DNA of 64,000 nucleotides from Hyphomicrobiales bacterium. GTDB taxonomy: Bacteria > Pseudomonadota > Alphaproteobacteria > Rhizobiales > HXMU1428-3. Positions 9,412-16,758 of the stretch are shown piece after piece. The stretch covers positions 62,001 through 126,000 of the forward strand of contig JAJFHX010000043.1 of the NCBI GenBank assembly GCA_021775425.1, in the 5' to 3' direction. Position numbers and translations under genes: made by a program. The notes beneath the pieces are model-generated. The model saw only the letters and a list, made by a program, of their open reading frames with translations. It was not told where the DNA came from and did no database searches. Each line of letters starts with the position of its first letter. The stretch's first letter is position 1.

Positions 9412-9821
9412 TGACTAGAATGCAAGCTGGAGGGCCAGCTGGACGCCGGATTGATCAATGGCTTTTTTACACAAGGCTGGTTAAGTCACGTAGTCTTGCC
9501 GGACGGATGGTGGAAGCTGGAAAAGTCAGGATTAATAAGGTGAAAGTTGGCAAAGCAGCTTCACTTGTTCATGAAGGTGATGTCATCACGGCGATGATCA
9601 ACCGCAATCTGAAAATTATTGAAGTTGTCGCGCTTGGTGAACGCCGCGGCCCGGCAAGTGAAGCACATACTCTTTATAATGACATCACGCCGAAAGAAGA
9701 ACCGAGGCCAAAACCCGGTAAATTCTCTGCGAAAACGCCAACCCGTCCTAAGGGAGCTGGCAGACCGACGAAAAAAGACCGCCGAAAACTCGATTCTATA
9801 AAACCTGATGCTGATGAATGA
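9411..9821 (+). CDS. RNA-binding S4 domain protein (Hsp15-like)
   Basis: A 136-residue protein with an S4 RNA-binding domain at about residues 11-75 (RIDQWLFYTRLVKSRSLA...G.V.IN..K), followed by a basic Pro/Lys/Arg-rich tail. Hsp15/HslR relatives bind free 50S subunits carrying nascent chains. The start codon overlaps the helicase stop by one base, indicating translational coupling. The helicase-S4-ferredoxin-CarD order matches what I recall from Hyphomicrobiales. Confidence 0.88.
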   Translation: MTRMQAGGPAGRRIDQWLFYTRLVKSRSLAGRMVEAGKVRINKVKVGKAASLVHEGDVITAMINRNLKIIEVVALGERRGPASEAHTLYNDITPKEEPRPKPGKFSAKTPTRPKGAGRPTKKDRRKLDSIKPDADE

Positions 9822-10036
9822 GATAATTGCAGTAAACTAATTCTAATACCCTGCTTGTACTCTTTTTCGGAATAGGCTAGATCATAGTTCTTCAAATTTC
9901 AGAACATGAAACTATATATTTATTAGATTAGATTATTCTCTTTTCGGGTTTATTTTCTGACATTCTGACCCGATTTTATAGAAAATTTATTATTTTACCT
10001 GAATTGCTCAGTGCAATTCATCTTTAGAGGCAAACG

Positions 10037-10375
10037 ATGACTTATATTGTCGATGACAAATGTATTAAATGCAAACATACGGACTGTGTAGAAGTATGTC
10101 CGGTTGACTGTTTCTATGAAGGTGAAAACATGCTGGTTATTCACCCGGATGAATGCATTGACTGCGGTGTCTGTGAGCCTGAGTGCCCGGTTGATGCGAT
10201 TAAAGCTGACACCGAAGATGGCATAGAGAAATGGCTTGATATCAACCGGGAATATTCTGAGAAGTGGCCGAACATCACTTTGAAGAAAGAAGCTCCGGAT
10301 GATGCTGAAAAATATGCCGAAGAAGAAGGCAAGTTTGAAAAGTATTTTTCTGAAAAGCCTGGTGAAGGTGATTAA
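10037..10375 (+). CDS. fdxA: 7Fe ferredoxin FdxA ([3Fe-4S][4Fe-4S])
   Basis: A 112-residue bacterial-type ferredoxin. Cluster-binding cysteines are C9, C12, C17, C21 and C25 in the first half and C40, C43, C46 and C50 in the [11 protein letters not shown] motif. This is the arrangement of Azotobacter FdI-like proteins with one [3Fe-4S] and one [4Fe-4S] cluster. The long acidic C-terminal extension ([12 protein letters not shown]...) is typical of the alphaproteobacterial FdxA family. It is a soluble one-electron carrier; the partner is not revealed here. Confidence 0.95.
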   Translation: MTYIVDDKCIKCKHTDCVEVCPVDCFYEGENMLVIHPDECIDCGVCEPECPVDAIKADTEDGIEKWLDINREYSEKWPNITLKKEAPDDAEKYAEEEGKFEKYFSEKPGEGD

Positions 10376-10630
10376 TCACAGCCGTTTTATTTTTGAATAT
10401 CAAGATTCCTCACTGGTTTCAGCTCTTATTGGATGGCATGGACACGGCCTTGCCTCTGAAAATCATTGACCGCACCGGTACAAAATAACTGCCGCTGCCA
10501 TGATATGTTCCATTTTTTATTTTACGCTTTTAAGCATATGATATAGTTTACTTCTTAGTGGTCCTTGAACAGAGCGGCATAACTGCTTGTTTGGGGTTGG
10601 TTTTGCGTATTGACCCTTTAAGAGATGAGA

Positions 10631-11128
10631 ATGCTGAGACTGTTTAGAGTGTTTTTGGGGATTTCCCTTTGCTTGGGATTTTCTCTGGTGGTTATTTCCG
10701 GTGCTTCTGCCGAAGTTGACAAAAACCAGCAAGAACTCATCGGCATTGTGGAAAGCTCCTGTAAAAAAGCTTGTAGTGGGGACCGGGGTGAACAGGCATT
10801 TTGTACCTCCTATTGCAGCTGTGTGACCGACCAGGTCAAGAACCAGGCGAAAAATACCGAAATTGCAAAAATTCTGAACGGTAAGAGCAACCGCGAGGCC
10901 CTTATCAAGCAATGCTCAGGGCAGACGGCTGTAAAATATTTCGGACTTTCGTGTCGTGATAAATGCAATGGTGCGCCAAATTGCAATGCTTATTGCTCGT
11001 GCCTTGAAGACAAAATCAAATTCAAACGAAAAATGGCTGAGATTGGCGACTTCTTTATTCAACTTGGCAAGAATGAAGAAAAATATGTGAGCCGACTGAA
11101 ACGATATGAAACTGCCTGTACCCGATAA
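10631..11128 (+). CDS. Secreted protein with two tandem six-cysteine modules
   Basis: A 165-residue protein with a signal peptide (cleavage near GASA-EV, about residue 27). The mature part holds two copies of a cysteine pattern. Module 1 has C44, C48, C58, C62, C64 and C95; module 2 has C108, C112, C118, C122, C124 and C163. Each contains the near-identical core YCSC followed by an acidic/basic helix (VTDQVK or LEDKIK). The pattern implies two small disulfide-bonded helical domains in the periplasm. I chose the second ATG because AAGAG lies 6 nt upstream of it but directly abuts the first ATG. I do not recognise a named family. Confidence 0.65.
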   Translation: MLRLFRVFLGISLCLGFSLVVISGASAEVDKNQQELIGIVESSCKKACSGDRGEQAFCTSYCSCVTDQVKNQAKNTEIAKILNGKSNREALIKQCSGQTAVKYFGLSCRDKCNGAPNCNAYCSCLEDKIKFKRKMAEIGDFFIQLGKNEEKYVSRLKRYETACTR

Positions 11129-12027
11129 ATACGTCATTTCGGCGTTTTTTCTATCGGCTCAAAGATCAATTGAAATGTGTTGTTAACACTATCTTAAAAT
11201 TATCGAATTCCCTCAATTTAACAGCATTCTGATGGCCAGTATGGGTTTACCGCTTCTTTTTGCTGGATTTTTTAGCAGCACTCACCGAGGGTGCGATTCG
11301 AAGATTATGTGCGAAATGCTTATAAACAGGCGTGAATGTCTTTTCTAATTGATAAAAATGTGTTATATTCGCCACTGGGTTTGATTTATTTAATGTGGAT
11401 GACAATTTTGTGAACATTCGCTGTTGTTTTAATCAAGCTGATTGCGGTTAGACAAAACAGAGCCTTTGGGAAATTTGTTTTTGTCAGGCTATCTGACCTT
11501 TCGCTCGATTTGAAGAGTGTGTCTGGTTGGAAGCTATCTGACATTTTTGAGGGTTTGTCTGGTTTAAAATTTAATATGAATTTGTACTGAGTGGTGTGTG
11601 CTTAGTTGCACACTCTATTCTCGGCTTTTGTATGTTTAACGACTAATCGGTGTTTAGTATTCTGATCATTTGATCTTATCAGGTAACGAAGAGAGATAAA
11701 TTACCTGTTGGTTTTATGGTCCAAAAAAAGGGCTTAGATAAGTTTTTTCTAAAGCTCATTAACAATTTTTACTGATGAAGATCTTTGCTGATAAGAGGAT
11801 TTTCATAAGTTAAGAGGGATAAGTCATTGGGCGATCAGGTGTGGGTTCAGTTGTTACTGTTCACTTCACAAGTGTTTGATTGCGCATTTTCTTTCTGTCT
11901 TCCCCCTCACATGTAGGTTTGGGTGGATGTGCTGATGTTTTCAGCTGTTAGTCCATTTCAAACTGAAAGACTTTACGAATTTTTGCATCTGCCTGGTGCA
12001 AATTTTCAAAATTGAAAGAGAGAGAGT
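11129..12027. other. 900-bp gene-free region upstream of carD
   Basis: No convincing gene lies here. Just after the preceding gene there is a weak hairpin with a T-run (about 11118-11155). At 11488-11564 an imperfect direct repeat is seen: GCTATCTGAC...TGTCTGGTT occurs at 11488-11528 and again at 11533-11564. The 300 bp nearest carD are AT-rich and presumably hold its promoter. A small RNA cannot be excluded. Confidence 0.4.
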
Positions 12028-12615
12028 ATGGCCGCGCGCAAAAAATCAGTTCAAAAAAACGGTTTCAAAATTAATGAATATGTTGTCTACCCTTCACATG
12101 GGGTTGGGCAAATTCTTGAAATTGAAACCCAGGAAGTTGCTGGCATCAGCCTTGAATTGTTTGTTCTTGAATTTGAACAAGACAAGATGATCCTTAGGGT
12201 GCCCACTGCCAAGGCTGAAAGTGTTGGCATGCGGAAACTGGCTGAAGAAGCTGTTGTTAAGAAAGCTTATACGACACTTAAAGGTAAAGCCCGTGTGAAA
12301 CGGACAATGTGGTCGCGCCGTGCACAGGAATATGAAGCGAAAATTAATTCTGGCGATCTCATCTCAATTGCTGAAGTGGTTCGTGATCTTTATCGCTGTG
12401 ATTCTCAACCTGAGCAATCTTACTCTGAACGTCAACTTTTTGAAGCAGCGCTTGGCCGTTTGGCCAGAGAAGTTGCCGCCATTGAAAAGCTTGATGAAGC
12501 TGGTGCTGTTCAACAGATTACTGCGGTTCTCTCCAAAGCGGCACAATCCAACCGAGCCAAAGCGCTTGAAGCGGAAGCGGCAGCTGATTCTGATGATCAG
12601 GAAGCAGCGGCTTAA
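12028..12615 (+). CDS. carD: CarD/CdnL-family transcription factor
   Basis: A 195-residue protein with an N-terminal CarD_CdnL_TRCF RNA polymerase-interacting domain (about residues 12-70; VYPSHGVGQILEIE..., FVLEFEQDKMILRVP) and a helical C-terminal DNA-binding domain containing the RRAQEYEAKI...GDL segment. CdnL/CarD proteins bind the beta subunit and stabilise open complexes, especially at rRNA promoters. The length is standard for the alphaproteobacterial type. The start is preceded by GAGAGAG, and a perfect intrinsic terminator follows 70 bp after the stop. It has a long upstream region of its own. Confidence 0.93.
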   Translation: MAARKKSVQKNGFKINEYVVYPSHGVGQILEIETQEVAGISLELFVLEFEQDKMILRVPTAKAESVGMRKLAEEAVVKKAYTTLKGKARVKRTMWSRRAQEYEAKINSGDLISIAEVVRDLYRCDSQPEQSYSERQLFEAALGRLAREVAAIEKLDEAGAVQQITAVLSKAAQSNRAKALEAEAAADSDDQEAAA

Positions 12616-12684
12616 TTTTTTGCCCTTCTTGCCCCATCCAGGTTAGATTTTAGTGCTTTGCACAAATCAGATTAAATTACATGA

Positions 12685-12714
12685 AACGCCCGGTCTAGTT
12701 ACCGGGCGTTTTGT
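12685..12714 (+). terminator. Terminator of carD
   Basis: AACGCCCGGT (12685-12694) and ACCGGGCGTT (12701-12710) form a perfect 10-bp stem with a 6-nt loop, followed by TTGTTTT on the plus strand. It lies between convergent genes. Confidence 0.85.
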
Positions 12715-12748
12715 TTTACTGATTTAGCTTTTTTATAGATCAGAAACT

Positions 12749-13540
12749 TTAATCACTTTCCTGCTCTAGCATCAGGGAGGTGTGCAGGCGGATCATCGGG
12801 CCATTCCAGAAATCCAGCCAGCCTCGGATTAATACCGTTTTTCCAATCAGTGATTTCAACTCAGGCCACTGGCTGTCTTTTCTTTTGATCAGTCTTGAGC
12901 TGATGACAGCTGTAAAATCCTGTCGCCAGTCATCTGAAAAATTGAGAAATACATTCGAAGCTGAACGACCAACATTGACTATTTTACCACGGACAATCTG
13001 AAACGATCCCTGAGGTTGGCGTTTCAGATATTTCATATCATCAACACTGACAATTTTGAAGTTTTTGCCTGCTCCCCATTCACCCCGTTGGCTATTTCTC
13101 GCCAACTTTTCGCTTTGCAGTAAAAGCTGGGCGCAGTTGATGTTATTGGGGATGGCAATAGCTTGTGCTTTCCCCTCCATTACCAGACTGGACTGAAGCC
13201 AGTATGATGTCTGATCATTTACGAGCAACTGAACCAGCAAGCGATTGTGCCTGTCTTTCTTACGGCCTGAAAAATAATAGCTGACCTTTTTCCCGATCAG
13301 GAACTGAAGCGGATTTTTTTCTGAACTGGCATCACTGAGTAAAATATTTGCCAGATATAATCGCTCCCCTCCTTTGAGTATCACTTCATTGTATTTTGTT
13401 ATTTTCTCAACGACACCTGATTTGCTTTCATTGCTGGCACAGGCTCGAAGCTGTTCTGCTGCATTGAGTTGAGAGGCTGTGAGACAAGTGAAAAAAATCG
13501 TCAAGATGATCGCAAAACTATGAAATGGCCTGACTGACAT
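12749..13540 (-). CDS. Thermonuclease-like (SNase OB-fold) secreted protein
   Basis: A 263-residue protein with a signal peptide (cleavage near LNAA, residue 28). The first half resembles a staphylococcal-nuclease OB fold: VVEKITKYNEVILKGGERLYLANI followed by RKKDRHNRLLVQLLV, the position of the usual D-R-Y-G-R loop. The second half has a second OB-like part (GKIVNVGRSASNVFLNFSDDW...). The acidic catalytic residues of true thermonucleases are not clearly conserved, so it may bind rather than cut nucleic acid. It is convergent with carD. Confidence 0.6.
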   Translation of the reverse strand: MSVRPFHSFAIILTIFFTCLTASQLNAAEQLRACASNESKSGVVEKITKYNEVILKGGERLYLANILLSDASSEKNPLQFLIGKKVSYYFSGRKKDRHNRLLVQLLVNDQTSYWLQSSLVMEGKAQAIAIPNNINCAQLLLQSEKLARNSQRGEWGAGKNFKIVSVDDMKYLKRQPQGSFQIVRGKIVNVGRSASNVFLNFSDDWRQDFTAVISSRLIKRKDSQWPELKSLIGKTVLIRGWLDFWNGPMIRLHTSLMLEQESD

Positions 13541-13624
13541 TTTCTGGTTCTCTCGGCTTACCGAATGTGGTTTAAAGCTGCGTTGGTAAATTTAATCTGT
13601 TTTTCAGCTTGTAGGGAGGCTGAC

Positions 13625-14212
13625 TTGAATTTGACTATTAAGACTTTAACCGGTGATGAGCTGCAACACCATCTGCCTGATGTGGCTTCTTTACGAATTC
13701 GTGTTTTTGCTGATTTTCCTTATCTCTATGACGGTACCATGGATGATGAAGAAATCTACCTGGCAAAATTTGCTGCTATTGAGGGCGCTATTATAGTGGC
13801 TTGTCATGATGGAGAAAAAATCGTCGGTGCTGCGACTGGGGGGCCGCTTATCGGTCAGATGACAGAATTTTCTGACCCGTTAAAACATGCGGGGTTTGAT
13901 TGCTCTGAAATTTTTTATTGCGGTGAAAGTGTTTTATTGCCTGATTACCGCGGGCATGGGGTTGGCCATCGTTTTTTTGATGAACGGGAAAACCAGGCAC
14001 GTCGGCTTATGCTGAAACGGTCCTGCTTTTTATCTGTTATCAGACTGCATGACCACCCAGCGCGGCCCGGTGATTATTCACCGCTTGACGCTTTTTGGCG
14101 CAAGCGTGGTTATGCGCCGCTTGACGGATTAACTGCGACATTTCCCTGGAAAGAGCATAGCACCGACGAAGAAGTTGATAATCAGCTACAATACTGGATG
14201 AGGGATTTATGA
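13625..14212 (+). CDS. GNAT family N-acetyltransferase
   Basis: A 195-residue protein with the GNAT acetyl-CoA binding motif A at VLLPDYRGHGVGHRFF, preceded by the beta-strand ESVL. An upstream ATG at 13565 is open, but AGGGAGG at 13613-13619 sits 5 nt before a TTG at 13625, which I take as the start. The stop overlaps the start of the nitrilase-family gene (ATGA), so the two are co-translated. In many bacteria these two domains occur as one fused protein; here they are separate adjacent genes. The acyl acceptor is unknown. Confidence 0.8.
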   Translation: MNLTIKTLTGDELQHHLPDVASLRIRVFADFPYLYDGTMDDEEIYLAKFAAIEGAIIVACHDGEKIVGAATGGPLIGQMTEFSDPLKHAGFDCSEIFYCGESVLLPDYRGHGVGHRFFDERENQARRLMLKRSCFLSVIRLHDHPARPGDYSPLDAFWRKRGYAPLDGLTATFPWKEHSTDEEVDNQLQYWMRDL

Positions 14213-15138
14213 GTTTTATTGTTGCCACCAGCAGTTACCCCTGCGGGACAATTCATACATTTTCCGAGTATGAAGATAAACTCAATTCATGGCTCTCAGA
14301 AGCGAAAGCCGAAGGGGCTAGCCTTGCGGTTTTTCCAGAATATGGTGCCATTGAAACTACCCCGATTGGCAACACTGAACTCTCTCGCACACTTGACGGG
14401 CAGATTGATATTATGACTGAGCTGCTGCCGCAGTTGCTTACCTTATGGCAGAGGCTCAGTGCAGACCATCAGATCTCTATCATTGCGCCTTCGGCTCCTT
14501 TTAAAACGGTTCAGGGGTTGCTGCTGAACCGGTGTTATTTTATTGACCGTTCCGGATTTGTAGACTTTCAGGATAAAATGATACCTACCACTTTTGAGCG
14601 AGACCAATGGAAGTATGCCTCGGTCAATGCGAGTGGTCATGATGTAAAATCCTTGCCAGAACGTTGCCCGCTCAAAATTTTTGATACTGGGTTTGGCCGG
14701 TTTGCGATTTTGATTTGTTATGATTGTGAATTTCCGGCCCTTGCCAGAGCTGCTATTAAGTCTGGAGCAGAGATACTGATCGTCCCCAGTTGTACGGATA
14801 CGCTGGCCGGATATTGGCGAGTGCGTATTGGCGCGATGGCACGGGCCCTTGAAGGGCAGTGTTATGTTATCCAATCTGCACTGGTTGGTGAGGCTGACTG
14901 GTCTCCTTCAACTGATATCAACATTGGCGCGGCGGGGGTGTTTTGCCCGCCAGATCTCGGCTTTGCTGATACCGGTGTTATCACTGTTAGTGAGTTGAAT
15001 ACGCCGCAATGGGTGTTTGCTGAAATTGACCTTGGGAAAATCAGTCAGGTTCGGCAGTCCGGAGCTGTTCGCGGCGTACTGCATTGGGATGAACAGGACC
15101 AGTTTATTCATTCAGCAAAACTGGTGAAGCTGCGATGA
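14209..15138 (+). CDS. Carbon-nitrogen hydrolase (nitrilase superfamily)
   Basis: A 309-residue hydrolase with the complete Glu-Lys-Cys triad of the nitrilase superfamily: E44 (FPEYG), K123 (QDKMIPT) and C170 (LICYDCEFP). The fold would hydrolyse an amide or nitrile; the exact substrate cannot be read from the sequence. It overlaps the GNAT gene by 4 bases, forming a two-gene unit that mirrors the fused GNAT-nitrilase proteins found elsewhere. A terminator follows at 15164-15185. Confidence 0.88.
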   Translation: MSFIVATSSYPCGTIHTFSEYEDKLNSWLSEAKAEGASLAVFPEYGAIETTPIGNTELSRTLDGQIDIMTELLPQLLTLWQRLSADHQISIIAPSAPFKTVQGLLLNRCYFIDRSGFVDFQDKMIPTTFERDQWKYASVNASGHDVKSLPERCPLKIFDTGFGRFAILICYDCEFPALARAAIKSGAEILIVPSCTDTLAGYWRVRIGAMARALEGQCYVIQSALVGEADWSPSTDINIGAAGVFCPPDLGFADTGVITVSELNTPQWVFAEIDLGKISQVRQSGAVRGVLHWDEQDQFIHSAKLVKLR

Positions 15139-15163
15139 GAGGCACAAGTAAAGTCAACAAGTG

Positions 15164-15185
15164 AGCTTTTACAAAAGCTTTTTTA
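15164..15185 (+). terminator. Terminator after the GNAT/nitrilase unit
   Basis: AGCTTTT (15164-15170) and AAAAGCT (15173-15179) form an AT-rich hairpin followed by a T-run. It separates the operon from the tRNA gene. Confidence 0.6.
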
Positions 15186-15214
15186 TTGACCTGATGGATA
15201 CAATTTCGTTTTAT
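15186..15214 (+). promoter_or_regulatory. Probable tRNA-Arg promoter
   Basis: TTGACC at 15186-15191, about 17 nt of spacer and an AT-rich TTTTAT/TTTATG hexamer lie 14-40 bp upstream of the mature tRNA 5' end. The -10 match is weak. Confidence 0.4.
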
Positions 15215-15227
15215 GATTTATCTTTTT

Positions 15228-15304
15228 GTCCCCGTAGCTCAGCAGGATAGAGCACCAGATTCCTAATCTGGGGGCCAGAGGTTCGAATCCTCTCGGGGAC
15301 ACCA
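15228..15304 (+). tRNA. tRNA-Arg (anticodon CCT)
   Basis: A complete cloverleaf can be drawn. The acceptor stem is GTCCCCG/CGGGGAC, the D arm GCTC...GAGC, the anticodon stem CCAGA/TCTGG with loop TTCCTAA (anticodon CCT, reading AGG), and the T arm AGAGG-TTCGAAT-CCTCT. The discriminator is A, and CCA is encoded at 15302-15304. The gene is the integration site of the following island: its 3' half (15257-15300) recurs at 52438-52481. The 5' half is chromosomal, while the 3' half now present is likely supplied by the island. Confidence 0.97.
15257..15300 (+). repeat. attL: 44-bp direct repeat inside tRNA-Arg
   Basis: This stretch, from the anticodon stem to the last base of the acceptor stem, is identical to 52438-52481. 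It marks the left boundary of the integrated island. Confidence 0.93.
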
Positions 15305-15345
15305 TGATTTCAATGGGTTATGAATTTGTAGGTATTAAATTATTA

Positions 15346-15369
15346 CTCCAGTAAGCACATAGTAAGCAC
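15346..15369 (+). promoter_or_regulatory. Putative integrase arm-type sites, left end
   Basis: Two direct copies of AGTAAGCAC lie at 15350-15358 and 15361-15369. The first is part of CTCCAGTAAGCAC, a 13-mer repeated exactly at 52311-52323 at the other end of the island. Position near attL and repetition at both ends suggest integrase or accessory-protein binding. Confidence 0.6.
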
Positions 15370-15385
15370 GCTGATTAGGAAATAT

Positions 15386-15658
15386 ATGACTGATCCGTTC
15401 ACCATAAGAATATTTGTGCCTGACGGTGATCCAGAAGGAAAAAGGGTCATAGATCGAATGAACTGGACAGGTTGTGCTGTTGCGTTTCCTCGTGAGAAAT
15501 GGCCAGAAGCTCAAACTCGTGATGAATTCTCAAATATGGGTGTCTATATTCTATCTGGTTATGCTGGAGATAGTGATTTACCCACCATTTATGTCGGGCA
15601 AACTGATGAGTTGAGAGTGTGTAAGGTGCGGTTAGCAGCGGAACATTCAATTCATTGA
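15386..15658 (+). pseudogene. GIY-YIG nuclease-family gene, truncated by an IS481-type insertion
   Basis: The first 78 or so codons match the N-terminal part of a GIY-YIG family protein (NWTGCAVAFPREKW...MGVYILSGYAG...TIYVGQTDELR). The GIY-like (VYIL) and YIG-like (YVG) elements are present, but the frame then runs into the insertion sequence at 15620 and stops after 13 IS-derived codons. The catalytic remainder is absent, and no continuation is found on the far side of the IS, so a deletion accompanied or followed the insertion. AGGA precedes the start. It was the first gene at the left end of the island. Confidence 0.7.
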
Positions 15659-16618
15659 TTATAGCTTTTCTCTTAGCGTTTCGTAAGGCGTTTTTCCATT
15701 GAATGCCCCATGAGGTCTGTGGAAGTTATAAAAGCGTTCCCATTCATCAAGCTTTGCCTCAAGATCGACATCACTTTTATAAGTTAGCAGTTGATAAAAT
15801 TCCTGGCCGTCAGATCTGTGCGACCTTTCCACTTTTCCATTTAATTGAGGCGTGCCACGTTTGATATAAGCATGCCGGATCCCTTTATCTTCTACATGCC
15901 AGTGGAACTTGGCTTGTAACTCATGACCATTATCAGTCCTGATTTCTTTAATGCGGAACGGGAATTTTTCAATGACATGATCCACGAAGTCAATCGCGTT
16001 GGCCTGGGTGTGGTTTTTGTAGACTTTCAGCGCTCTGACTCTCGTTGCATCATCAATGGCTGTATATTGAAAGCGGCGTATCTTTTCACCTTTATCTCCT
16101 ATGAAAGTCAGGAACTTAACATCCATCTGAATATGATGGCCGGGAACCTGTTTATTGTAACGCTTGGTGTGGACTTTGCGTAAGCGCGTCCCTCGAGGAA
16201 GTCTGTTCATACCATTTCTTTTGAGTATCCGAGAAACGGTTGCATCCGAGACCTTGATACCGTGATAACGCTCAAGATACCAAACAATCCTAATAGGCCC
16301 GAGATGATATTTAGACCGAAGGTGAAGAACTTTTTCCTCAATCACAATAGGCGTTCTGTTGAAATGACGCTTCGGTATGGATGGGTGATTAATCAGTCCA
16401 TCTTCACCATGCTTTTTATAAGCCTCTCTCCATCGATAAAAACTTGTTCGACCAACCCCAAAGTACCTACATGTCTTTGCAACGTGACCAGTCTTGTCAG
16501 CGTGTTTTAAAATGCGAAGTTTGCGTTGTATCTCGCGCTGATCTTTGTTCATAACATCTCCTTAACCCCATGTTTGGGAGTTTATCGAAAATGTTCCGCG
16601 AGTAACGACATATCTACA
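15620..16618 (-). mobile_element. IS481-family insertion sequence, about 1.0 kb
   Basis: One transposase gene is enclosed by imperfect terminal inverted repeats: 15620-15647 and 16590-16618 both begin TGTA at the outside and share GTTA plus GCGGAACATT inside. The size fits IS481. No target-site duplication is visible at these ends, in keeping with loss of flanking DNA on one side. Confidence 0.75.
15659..16552 (-). CDS. IS481 family transposase
   Basis: A 297-residue DDE transposase. The N-terminal helix-turn-helix (about residues 8-55, HVAKTCRYFGVGRTSFYRW) is followed by an rve integrase core with catalytic D144 (QMDVKF), D207 (RTDNG) and E242 (GKVERSH), spaced as in the family, and by the terminal FYNFHRPHGAFNGKTPYE motif. 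The length is normal and the frame is intact, so the element may still be active. Confidence 0.92.
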   Translation of the reverse strand: MNKDQREIQRKLRILKHADKTGHVAKTCRYFGVGRTSFYRWREAYKKHGEDGLINHPSIPKRHFNRTPIVIEEKVLHLRSKYHLGPIRIVWYLERYHGIKVSDATVSRILKRNGMNRLPRGTRLRKVHTKRYNKQVPGHHIQMDVKFLTFIGDKGEKIRRFQYTAIDDATRVRALKVYKNHTQANAIDFVDHVIEKFPFRIKEIRTDNGHELQAKFHWHVEDKGIRHAYIKRGTPQLNGKVERSHRSDGQEFYQLLTYKSDVDLEAKLDEWERFYNFHRPHGAFNGKTPYETLREKL

Positions 16619-16706
16619 GTTCAAACACACTAAAATTATTAGCTGTTATAAAATTTCCTCGCGCGCGTGTACGTGTCAAAATATTATGAAGCATTTAAAC
16701 CAAATA

Positions 16707-16745
16707 TTTTAAAGATACTCATTTTTTAGATGAGTATCTTTAAAA
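16707..16745. terminator. Perfect 16-bp inverted repeat after the AAA ATPase gene
   Basis: TTTTAAAGATACTCAT (16707-16722) and ATGAGTATCTTTAAAA (16730-16745) pair without mismatch around a 7-nt loop. It lies 13 bp after the stop of the minus-strand ATPase gene. The ends are A/T-rich, so it can act as a terminator in either direction, although the stem is poor in G+C. Confidence 0.55.
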
Positions 16746-16758
16746 CAGAAACTGTTTT

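Noticed and set aside
11488..11564. CRISPR-like repeat upstream of carD
   Set aside because: Only two imperfect copies exist, with no regular spacers and no cas genes anywhere in the window.
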